Of a stretch of DNA of 64,000 nt, positions 42,398-51,503 are shown in pieces (the stretch's first letter is position 1; every line of letters starts with the position of its first letter). The translations under genes and the position numbers were made by a program. The DNA is from Pseudovibrio sp. JCM 19062. GTDB taxonomy: Bacteria > Pseudomonadota > Alphaproteobacteria > Rhizobiales > Stappiaceae. A model generated the notes under the pieces. It was given only the letters and a program-made list of their open reading frames with translations, was not told the origin of the DNA and did not search any database. The stretch spans positions 1 to 64,000 of the forward strand of contig BAXV01000001.1 in NCBI GenBank assembly GCA_001310715.1, in the 5' to 3' direction.

Positions 42398-43549
42398 TCC
42401 CATTGCTCTGAACCGGCGGCAATTTCTGACAGGGCTGGCAGCTTCAGGCATGGCTTTGAGCGCCAGCAGCTCTCTGGCGTTTGCCAATGGCCTGCCTTTC
42501 TCCGAGGCTGAAGGCCTGCAACTGTTTGCCAGTGCCATGCGCACACCAGCGGGCGGTTACGCGCTTGCCGTGTTCAGCGAAGACGGTGAGATCCTGTACC
42601 AGACGCCGTTGCCGGATCGCGGCCACGCGATTGCCTTTGACCACAACAGCATGCAGTTGCTTTCCTTTGCGCGCCGACCCGAGAACTTTGCAGTGCTCGT
42701 GGACCTTACAGGAGCGCGAGAGCCTGTAGTTTTCACCAGTCCTGAGGGGCGGCACTTTTATGGCCACGGGGTGTTCTCTCCAGATGGTCAGCTGGCTTAT
42801 GCACCCGAAAATGACTTTGAGAATGTGCGCGGCGTGATCGGCGTTTATGACCTTACCGGCGCACAGCCAGCGCGAATTGGCGAGTTCGACAGTTTCGGGG
42901 TAGGGCCGCACGATCTGCTTCTGTCTCCTGATGGAACGCAGCTTGTTGTTGCCAATGGCGGGATCGAGACACATCCGGACAAGGGCCGCGAAAAGCTCAA
43001 TCTGGACAGCATGAAGCCGAGTGTTTCCTTTATAAGCACAGCGAACGGTGACTTTCTTGGTATGCAAACGCTGGGTGCGAATCTGCATCAACTTTCCCTG
43101 CGCCATATGAGCTATGACGGCAATGGTGATGTGTGGGTTGGCGGGCAGTTTCAGGCGCCAAGGATGCAACACCACCGCTGATGGTGCATCTGGGGCTCGA
43201 CAAGCAAGCAACTGCGCTGGAGTTGCCTGCGGAGATCACACAGGGCCTGCAGAACTATGTGGGCAGCGTGAAGATGAACAGGTCCGGCGACGTGATCGCA
43301 GCTTCATGCCCCCGTGGTGGCAAGATTCTGTACTGGGACGTGGCAAAGCGTTCGCTGATCGGGTTCCATCAGGTTGCAGATGGCTGCGGTGTGGCCCCTC
43401 TGGATGAGGACAGCTTTGCGATTACTGACGGAAACGGCGCAATCAGCTTTGGCGGAAGCGGGGATGATGTAGCCCAGATCATCAGCCAGAGCGCCGGTAT
43501 CAGTTGGGATAACCATCTGACACCAATGGGTATCTTGCGGGAAGGGTAG
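42378..43549 (+). CDS. DUF1513 periplasmic protein with Tat signal (frameshifted)
   Basis: The N-terminus [17 protein letters not shown] is a twin-arginine signal. The mature part looks like a beta-propeller: [60 protein letters not shown], each a blade with D-G turns. The frame breaks near 43165 and resumes with [13 protein letters not shown] to 43549. Reconstructed length about 390 residues. DUF1513 genes close many imelysin/DUF1111 operons, so a role in periplasmic iron handling is inferred from context. Confidence 0.85.
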
Positions 43550-43662
43550 GCTGGCCCCTCAGCTTTCCACATTTTCGAGGGTTGTTGTAATTGGCGCATT
43601 GCAGCGCGGCCTAGGATCGGGTAAAGACTACAACACCTCAAGGGCACCCACGCCCGAAACAG

Positions 43663-43739
43663 GCACCCGTAGCTCAGTTGGATAGAGCGCTGCCCTCCGA
43701 AGGCAGAGGCCGCAGGTTCGAATCCTGCCGGGTGCACCA
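43663..43739 (+). tRNA. tRNA-Arg (anticodon CCG)
   Basis: A complete cloverleaf: acceptor GCACCCG/CGGGTGC, D arm with GCTCAGTTGGATAGAGC, anticodon stem CTGCC/GGCAG with loop CTCCGAA giving anticodon CCG, T arm with GGTTCGAATCC, discriminator A and encoded CCA. It reads CGG codons. Its 3' end is the presumed attachment core of the element to its right. Confidence 0.97.
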
Positions 43740-43804
43740 TTTATCTTAATGAAAACAATGATTTATATACTCTGAACAACTCCACGATTCATGTTTCTCA
43801 TTGC

Positions 43805-43824
43805 TAGCCACCACATAGCCACCA
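43805..43824 (+). repeat. Left copy of the presumed integrase arm-site motif
   Basis: TAGCCACCACATAGCCACCA occurs here, 66 bases inside the tRNA-Arg 3' end, and twice more (63923-63942, 63954-63973) upstream of the integrase. It contains two short repeats of TAGCCACC. Position and repetition fit integrase arm-type binding sites of attL. Confidence 0.65.
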
Positions 43825-44105
43825 AATTAATCAACTTACATTGTATAATATAGATTGGTTGCACGCGAGGAATCGCTTCTAATGGGTCCGGGATTTTGCC
43901 TTTTGAAGAATCCAGCAAAATTTTATTGATCTCATCTTTGCTACCCTTCTTTTTTTCGATCAGGCTTATTACAATCACCCGCAGCACATAACTCAAGCTA
44001 CAGCGTTATCGGAGCGGAGCCACTTATCAAAGACGCTCACCTATGCAAACAAACTGGGCCACCTCTAAGCTCGTTACGCTGAGCAAAATACTTCATGGTA
44101 CATTT
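43825..44105. other. Left-end spacer of the element
   Basis: Between the arm motif and the first gene nothing is recognised. A leftward open frame of 77 codons (43763-43996) crosses the arm motif, has no ribosome-binding site and no familiar features, and is not called as a gene. Confidence 0.4.
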
Positions 44106-44843
44106 ATGACTGATACATTCAACCAACTTATTCAAAGCGCCTCTGGAACATTAACTAAACTGAGTAAGGTGAGATGTGTAAAAAGTTTTCAGCTGCCAGC
44201 AGTTTCTGAACCGAAGAATTTTTTTTCCTGGCCAAATACAAGGTATCTTGATGCAGAGGGCAAATCTTTTCTTGAAGAGAGAGGCGTTTGCATGCGTGAC
44301 AATCGGGTACGGTCATTCTCGGTCCCCTATGAAATATATGATAAAATGGAAAAAAATTCATGAGCCCGACATTGCCAATATTCGACGAACCAGGGTGTTA
44401 TTAGATGTGTTTCAGATTGTCTCAGGAGACAAGCCCGTTACGGGTATCACAGCAGCATGGGACATTTCAGAGGATCCGGGTCGTATTGCCCCTACCTCCA
44501 TGTCAGATATTCAAGGTTTGAAAGAATTCGCAAAGCACGGAGATGGGTATCTCGTTTTCCACCGGGAGGGCGAAAAATATGACATCAAGTTGCGAACCTT
44601 TGCCCATAACGTAGTGCTGCAAGCAAGACCTGAACTGAGGGATTTTGCTATTTCTCATAATGAAATAAGAAACTTTGTCGGCGAAAAGGTAGATCATAGG
44701 GCCGAAGGAACCGGCATGTCGTTTTTGAGACGAATAGAGAATACTTGTGCGATGTCCTTCGCCAGACAAGCGATGCAGTCGAGAAACTTGTTGGCGACAA
44801 TGATTTGGTGGATGTGATTAAGCATAGCTTTGATACTCAATAG
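44106..44843 (+). CDS. Hypothetical protein (two frameshifts)
   Basis: Three pieces join into one protein of about 245 residues. It starts MTDTFNQLIQSASGTLTKLS at 44106, crosses an A7 run at 44350-44356 and continues IHEPDIANIRRTRVLLDVFQ with GYLVFHREGEKYDIKLRT. It breaks again near 44721-44725 and ends with a helical segment LRQTSDAVEKLVGDNDLVDV before TAG 44841-44843. Codon use and length are consistent with a real gene. No domain is recognised. It is the first gene of the element next to the tRNA, a position often taken by cargo. Confidence 0.5.
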
Positions 44844-45200
44844 TGCCGATTTCTTCGAAGCCTGCTAACCTAAGCCCCTAAATTTCCTCCAGCTTTGCGT
44901 AAAGTCCGGCTATCAAAAGTGGACTTTGCCTTCAACACTAGAGCATTGAATTTCAGCGCCGAACCATGAAGGAAGGGGCCAAAGATTGGGGCCACCCTTA
45001 TCGATCTAGAGCAATGGGCCTTCCTCATCTATCAACGTTGCATTGTATGCGGACTTCAATCATCAAATCGCACTTCCCTTCAATACTGCTGGGGGAAGGC
45101 ACTTTGCGCTTATGTGTTCCCCGTCGAAACCTTTTGGACAGATTGGTTAGTTTGAGTAAGGGAGTGTTTTGGCCCATGATCAGAACGACAGGAGCGAGAT
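44844..45200. other. Spacer without recognised genes
   Basis: About 360 bases between two hypothetical genes. Open frames here lack ribosome-binding sites and resemble nothing known. No repeat or RNA gene was seen. Confidence 0.4.
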
Positions 45201-45673
45201 ATGGAGCGAAGCACAAAGACTGCCAGCGTTGCTGCAGAGAGCATGGTCAAGGATATTTGGCGCAGACGCAAATTGAATTTATATATAAATCAAGAAAAGG
45301 TAAGTTTAACAGATGGCTTAGCGAGAGGTCTCTAATCTTGGACTTGAGTATGAGGGGTTGGACGATATTCCTCTGGATTGTGTTTTGCCGTTCGCTTCTC
45401 TTTATGTAAATGGATCGCAAAATAGTGCAGATCTAAGAAGAACTGCTAGCGTATCACAGAGTGATTTGGAAGCGTTTCTCCAAGAGCTAGAAAACTACGA
45501 GTTTATCGTTTTTTTCCGACAAGACCAAAGAGTTTTCATTGACTAGCAAAGGCTCTAAAGCGTGTAGAGAGATATTCAAGAAAGTTGTCATAAGAAAGCG
45601 ATACGAACTAAAGAGAGCCGAAGGTGAACTGGAGAAAATTCAGGCCCTTTACGGCCGGTTGGACGAATTGTAG
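45201..45673 (+). CDS. Small winged-helix-like hypothetical protein (two frameshifts)
   Basis: The gene opens with ATG 45201 behind AGGAG at a good distance (MERSTKTASVAAESMVKDIW). A break near 45330-45338 leads to LEYEGLDDIPLDCVLPFASL and SVSQSDLEAFLQELENYEFI. A T7 run at 45509-45515 shifts to SDKTKEFSLTSKGSKACREI and a charged helix ending GRLDEL at 45673. The F-x-LTSKG pattern after a short beta hairpin resembles the wing of MarR/PadR-type winged helices. About 157 residues. Possible regulator; not assigned to a family. Confidence 0.45.
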
Positions 45674-45830
45674 GAGTATCGCATTTATGAGGCATGCCCA
45701 TAAAGCTGCCTGACGATTTGTTTATCTGCTTGGCTTTGCGATGTAATACAGTCAGCCAAGCGATGAAACACTGGTTGGTATTGACGGTTGCAGTCCTGTG
45801 GAGAACATTCCCTAACATTAATAGGATCAC

Positions 45831-46439
45831 TCAGTGCTGAAAGCCTTCACCTTTAGGAGAAGAGCTCTCTAAATACTGCGCCATTGGCTTTGGGAGTAGC
45901 TTGTCGTTGATTTTCAAAATGGCTTTCAAGAGTTGCTCCCGAATAGCCGATCTTGGTTTTCTGTCACCAGCGGCATCAATTGCCCATTGAAGATCCTCAA
46001 GGATTGAAATTAGATCAGTACATTCTGCTACATTAGCCGTCTTTTTGTAAATCAAGTCCTCAATCACAAGATGTTTGGTGGGGAGGTTCTTTTTCCGGCA
46101 TGGGCATATGCAAATTTTCTCTCCGTAGAATAAAATCTTGCCGCTCCATTGGTAATCCGACTGTGGATCTCGGAACTTCAGTTTCATTCCATGTGTTTCG
46201 CTGAGAGGAAAAGGAAGATTGTGATCGCGTATAGGACAAGACATATGCCTTAAGACCTTAAGTATTCCAAGACCTTTGGCAAACTCAAGACTGCGGTCCA
46301 GAAGATCTTGGATCTTATCTTTCGTAACCCAGTTTGGTGTGCTGTCGTCAAATCCAATGTCGGGGTTTGCGTCGTCTGTGCCAGAGATTATCGCTAAAGT
46401 CTCTGATCTGAGCTCACGATAGAAGTTTGATGTATCCAT
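45831..46439 (-). CDS. Hypothetical protein
   Basis: A 202-residue uninterrupted frame, starting MDTSNFYRELRSETLAI. It contains CPIRDHNLPFPLSETHG and, about 40 residues later, CICPCRKKNLP, so three or four cysteines could bind a metal. The C-terminal third is helical. No family is recognised. It is transcribed toward the left, opposite to its neighbours, and its upstream region is interrupted by the IS3 element about 100 bases away. Confidence 0.55.
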   Translation of the reverse strand: MDTSNFYRELRSETLAIISGTDDANPDIGFDDSTPNWVTKDKIQDLLDRSLEFAKGLGILKVLRHMSCPIRDHNLPFPLSETHGMKLKFRDPQSDYQWSGKILFYGEKICICPCRKKNLPTKHLVIEDLIYKKTANVAECTDLISILEDLQWAIDAAGDRKPRSAIREQLLKAILKINDKLLPKPMAQYLESSSPKGEGFQH

Positions 46440-46535
46440 GGAAAACTAACTCCTAAATCGCTAGAAACAGTATTTGCGTTAACATACAGCGCTGTCTACT
46501 TAGAAAGCTACTGTACATTCTTTGGGAGAGTGAAA

Positions 46536-47731
46536 GGTAATCCCCCGATATTTGATCGAGTTTAAAAGTAAAGATAGTGTTGCCTCATATTGAGGACTGA
46601 TTTTATGAAGAAATCTCGTTTTAGTGATGCGCAGATCATTGCGATTTTGAAACAGGGAGAAAGCGGCATTCCCGTTGCAGAGCTTTGCCGTGAACATGGC
46701 ATGAGCGCGGCCTCCTATTATAAGTGGCGCTCGAAGTATAGTGGCCTTGACGCCCCTATGATCCAGTCGATGAAATCGACGGAAGATGAGTTGCGCCGCT
46801 TCAAGAAAATGTACGCAGAGCTGAGCTTACAAAACGAACTCCTGAAGGAAGCTCTTGGAAAAAAAGTACTAAGACCGTCTCAACGTAAAGAGATGGCCCG
46901 CTCAGCCGTTGCGGATAACCAGGTATCGATTGCTTTGGCGTGCCGCACATTTGGTGTGAGCCAGCGGTGTTATCGTTACACGCGGCGCTTGAGCGATGAG
47001 AATGCGTTGATTGCCGATTGGTTGGTGCGCTTGACGTGTGCCAACAGAAGCTGGGGTTTTGGCCTGTGCTTCCTTTATCTTCGTAACATCAAAGGCTTTG
47101 GTTAGAACCATAAGCGGGTTTATCGCATTTACCGAGAGTTGGAGCTGAACCTGCGGATCAGACCGCGCAAACGATTGAAGCGAGAAAAACCGGATAAACT
47201 TGCGGTTCCAATGCAGGCAAATCAAGTTTGGTCAATGGACTTCATGTCAGATCAACTTGAAGATGGCAGGCGGTTCAGAACTCTGAATATTCTTGATGAC
47301 TTCAACCGGGAGGGACTGGCTATTGAAGTAGATTTTTCACTCCCAGCACTGCGGGTCGTGCGTGCTTTGAAACAGGTGATAGAATGGCAGGGCAAGCCCG
47401 AGACAATCCGTGTTGATAATGGCCCTGAAAACATCAGCGAAACCTTGCTATCCTGGGCTTCAAACCAAGGCATCAAAATCCTGTATATTCAACCAGGTAA
47501 ACCAGCTCAGAACGCATATATCGAGCGCAATAACAGGACTGTTCGGCAAGAATGGCTGGATCAGAATTGCTTTAAAACGATTGCTCAAGTCCATACGCAG
47601 GCAACCAATTGGCTCTGGACTTACAACAATGAACGGCCCAACATGGCCATCGGTGGCATTACGCCCGCCACTAAACTGAAACAGGCGGCATAGCTCTATT
47701 GCCAAATTTCTCCATTATTGGGGGGATTACC
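46536..47731 (+). mobile_element. IS3-family insertion sequence
   Basis: A single transposase gene fills the element. The ends share an 11-bp inverted repeat GGTAATCCCCC (46536-46546; complement at the right end closing at 47731). No clear target duplication was found, so the true termini may differ by a few bases. It separates the hypothetical genes on the left from the defence-type operon on the right. Confidence 0.8.
46605..47693 (+). pseudogene. IS3-family transposase (in-frame stop)
   Basis: The OrfA part has the HTH leader FSDAQIIAILKQGESGIPVA and a coiled-coil segment. The OrfB part has the rve integrase core with the DDE residues in [22 protein letters not shown] and [15 protein letters not shown]. 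OrfA and OrfB are fused in one frame across an A7 run (46859-46865) where IS3 elements normally need a -1 frameshift. The frame is interrupted by TAG at 47103-47105, exactly where relatives have Trp in a GFGWNHKRVYR-type motif. Either the copy is dead or a base error changed TGG. Confidence 0.85.
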
Positions 47732-47766
47732 GATAGCGACCCGACCTCAGCAATAGCTGTTTTAAA

Positions 47767-48072
47767 TCAAGGGTAACTGCAGCCATATTTCTCTTTGAGA
47801 ATAGCTTTTGCGTCAAAGGTACTATCGGCACTACCATTGATAGCGTCCGTTCCCAAAAGGTCAGTAACAGCATTCTCAAAGTCGGAAATATCTATCTCGG
47901 AAATCCAAGTTTTTTTCCTCTAATTGACGCTTCCAATCAGAGATGTGATCAATCGAAGTTATCTGATCGATCGCTATTTCATACTTTGGGCCATTATCAA
48001 CCATTATAGTGGTTTCTAAGCAGCAGGTTTTTTTTCGACGAATTTCCAGCGGCCCCAAGTCGTATTTTGCAT
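47767..48072 (-). CDS. Small hypothetical protein downstream of the DUF499 gene (two frameshifts)
   Basis: ATG 48072 follows AGGAG. The frame MQNTTWGRWKFVEKK shifts in an A8 run to LETTIMVDNGPKYEIAIDQI and DHISDWKRQLEEK, then in an A7 run to TWISEIDISDFENAVTDLLG, ending YGCSYP at 47767. About 101 residues. It follows the last gene of the defence-type operon by 67 bases on the same strand and may be its fifth cistron. No family recognised. Confidence 0.5.
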
Positions 48073-48139
48073 TTATATTCTCCTAAATTAGTAATAGGGA
48101 GAAGATCACCCCTCTCCCTAAATAGGTGCGATATTAACG

Positions 48140-51100
48140 CTAATTTATTTCCAGATCTACAAACTTTAAAGTGGTTCCGTTTTCTTTTAATGTTCTGACT
48201 TTAGACTTATCAATTCCGTCTGGTAGGTAACTGTTTATCTCTAATTTAAGCGTCACGTCACCACCCGGCATTTCAGTTAATTGCTCGACAATTCCCTCAA
48301 TGATGTTTCTGATTTCGCTTGCTGGTCGATCAGGTGAAATCATCACTGTGCCGTTAAAGCGTGTCGGCTTCTCTTCATCGACATTATCTTTGGAAGTAGA
48401 TGTCTTAGCAGGTTCAGTCAGTCGCGTATCTCCGTCTTCGGATCCAACGGTATCAACATTACCTGAGTTACCACTTACGGGGAGCGCGGATTGAACTGGC
48501 TGAGGTCTATTAGCTTCCGCTATTTCCGGTTTTACTATTACGCTGTCACTGTCTATCGTGACTATCGCATTCAAATCTTGGTCTATAATCAGCCCTTCAT
48601 AAGTGGACGTATTTGCATCCCATCTTTCTGCATAAGCAAATGGTCCCGGATTGAGAGAGCTGACAGCTGAATGGACTGTCCTCATTAGGACTTCTCTGTT
48701 TTTGACACGAGGAAGGTATATATAGCGATTTAGATATTCCCATAGGTCACTTAGTTGCAGGTGTGGTTTATCATTCCAAATATGCTTTGTCAGAAGGCCA
48801 TTTAATCGCTGAGGACCAAGTTCAGTAATAAGCCCCTCTTCTTTAGCAAGCTCTTTACTCGCACTTTCTAATGCACCGTTTTGCGCAGAAACTTTGCATG
48901 TGCTCCAATCCCAATCACTTTGGGGTGTTTCTTGATAGGGATATAATAAGAAATGCCAAGCCTCTTTCAGTCGGGTTCTGAATGAGCTGCGTTCTTCATC
49001 TCGTTTCGCTTTGGCTTGAGAGGCTTCGCTTTGTGTAAGGTTGAGGCGCTCTGTATCATTGACGATACTATCCCAAGCCAAATAACTCCTGACAGCAGCC
49101 TTCAGTGCATCCAGCCGAGAAGTGTCAGCGGCAATGAACACGAGTGTATTGCGATAAACACGAGGGGAATTTCCACGGTGCTGCAAAATCGCTTTCGCCT
49201 CGGGAAACGCTTCGGAAGAACTTCGCGATTTGTGTGGATATGCAACACTCAAGAAAACGGCATTTACACCACCAGCTTCGTCGGGAACGTCTGCCGAACT
49301 TGCAGGGGCAACATGCACATTTGTGAAGTGCCCCCTATTACCCATGCCGTTTACATAGGTCCGCAGCTCTTTATCAATAGTAATATCGATAAGAGCGTCT
49401 TCTAGTTGCGCACCTCGGTCAATGGCAGTTCTATTCAAACTTGCCGATATCGAATACCAATAGCGACCGAGGTCCGCATGCATATATTGCGCTTGGTTAG
49501 TTAATCTGCGAAGAGCATCGCCGAAAATAGCCGCTTTTTCGCCTGGTTGAATTACACCGAGATTAATTTGCTTGTGATCTAAACCAGTGTTTTTTTTGTG
49601 TGACGGTAGGCGCTGTACCCATAAAGATTGCGCGCGCAATACGGCGGGTTGCGGTTAGCTTATTTAGGTTCGGAACAGCCTGATCGATCTTATAGGGTGT
49701 CGAGCTATTTCCATCGACGTCTTTTGCAATGATCGATTGCCATGCAGGTTCAAGATAATGGAGCAGTTCTGGTTCCACGCGCGCATTATTTATGGCAAGG
49801 CTTCCCGGCATTACCATAACGGACGGATCATTTGACATCCACAATTCATGAACGACCTGCGCCATGAGGCGGAGTACACCGCGGGTTCTTTGGAATTTTT
49901 CAAGTGCTCCCCAACTGGTGTACAGCTGATCAAACAACTCTGGGTGGATGGGATAAGCTTTATCTAGTTTGCGCCTATAGTCTTCTCCCTCAGACCCGAG
50001 TGGAAAGTGTTCAGTATTGTCACGATAGAGCGCGGAGAACTTCTTTACTGCATTATCTTTGTGTTGGTGCTTATCGCCGGAAATTTCGCGGAATAAACGC
50101 CGACGAACAATTTCGTAACTTTCTTCTTGTGATGCTGGGCGCCAAGAAGACTCCACACGGCTAAAGGTCTGCTTAAGACGCTTTAATGCCTCGCTACCAC
50201 CTTCGCCGCCAACCTCAATTTGCGAGGCCGGCAGAGAGGCTACCAAAAGCGTTTTGGGACTGGCTTTTACTGCTTCGGTTAAGGACTGAACAAAGGATAA
50301 GTTTGCATCAAAGGAGCCTGATGCAAGATCATCTACCTTGTAAATTTGTCGTAGATACGCCACCCATTCATCTATAAGGATGAGACAGGGGGAGCACTTG
50401 GCAAAAAGTTCTTCAAGAAGGTGAGAGCCGGGCGCAATGCCTTTTGCATCATGGTCAGCAACAAGTTTGAACGCTTCTTCTCCACCAAGTTGCCATGCAA
50501 GCTCACCCCATGTGGTGTAGATTTTGCGTCCGTCAGAGGTTTCAATTGCGCTGCCACTCACATTGGTAACAGCATCTTGCGGTCCGCGAGAGGTACCTAC
50601 GAGGACTGCCCGGTTAATTCCTTCAGGAACGGCAAGTTTTTTTCTCTCGGAACAAGCTGTCTATGCCGGGAAGATCTTGTGTGTCTGTTGATCCTGCCAT
50701 GTGGTAAAGAGCCAACATGGAGTGGGTTTTACCGCCACCAAAATTGGTTTGCAGTTCAACGACTGGATCGCCTCCGTCATTATTCAATCGGCGGGCCGCG
50801 CCGTCCAGTAGATCACTCAGACCATCTGTCAGGTAGGTACGGGCAAAAAAATTCTTTAGGGTTGCGGTACTCATCGGGCGCGCTGCCATTATGGACTTTG
50901 CCAAGGTCTGCGGCAAACTCAGCTTGCTTGAACTGACCGGTTGCAACATCTTCATGGGGTTCGACAACTTCGCGCCACGGTTTTAAGCCTGCGGCAATTT
51001 CTACTGTAACTTCGCTTTTTTTGGGTTTTGCGACGCTCTTCTGCACGAGCAAGTTCACCAAACTTCACGCGAAGAACAGCATCGCGCATTTTTCCAATTG

Positions 51101-51485
51101 CAGTCGCTGTGGATTGGGCTGATATGGCTTCACAAAGGCGGCGCATGGTATCAAGGGCGCGTTCTGTATCATCATAGGAAAAGTGCTCATTGTGAGAGAG
51201 TTTATTTCGAACTTCCAAAAGCTCGGAAACGTAGGAGCGCTCAGCGTGACCGAGTACCTGCTTAAAGGCATCATTCCAATAAACCATAAATGCTTTTAAA
51301 AGCGCTTGCTGGTCCCAAGCGATGCTTCCGTTAGAATTGGATCGAGCACCCAAAAGACGTTGGGCGACATCTTGTTGCCAATATCCTTTTATTGCATTTT
51401 CCAGACGCTTTTCAACGAAGGGCGTGAGCGCTTCAGGCAGCATTTCCATGCATTCAAAGATGATCTTGCGTGTCGGCTTTGCCAT
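48140..51485 (-). CDS. DUF499 (BrxC/PglY-type) P-loop ATPase with N-terminal Swt1-like HEPN domain (frameshifted)
   Basis: About 1,115 residues when joined. Residues 1-170 form a Swt1-type HEPN domain with EVRNKLSHNE, the R-x4-H motif of HEPN RNases. After a T7 run (51016-51022) come EIAAGLKPWREVVEPHEDVA and the DUF499 ATPase: Walker A LQTNFGGGKTHSML and Walker B PCLILIDEWVAYLR, then SQIEVGGEGGSEALKRLKQT. Further breaks are in A7 (50845-50851), T7 (50637-50643) and T8 (49590-49597). The C-terminal 500 residues end in a small alpha/beta domain (LKLEINSYLPDG). DUF499 ATPases are BrxC/PglY in BREX. It is last of the four large cistrons, 18 bases after the methylase gene. Confidence 0.88.
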
Positions 51486-51503
51486 TTTATTCCCCCAATA
51501 TTC

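Noticed and set aside
1..43739. Genome decay (pseudogenisation) as the cause of broken core genes
   Set aside because: The breaks hit indispensable genes and are concentrated at homopolymers, with no other decay signs such as internal stops, deletions or IS insertions in the core region.
43763..43996. 77-codon leftward frame next to tRNA-Arg
   Set aside because: It crosses the presumed arm site, lacks a ribosome-binding site and has no recognisable content.
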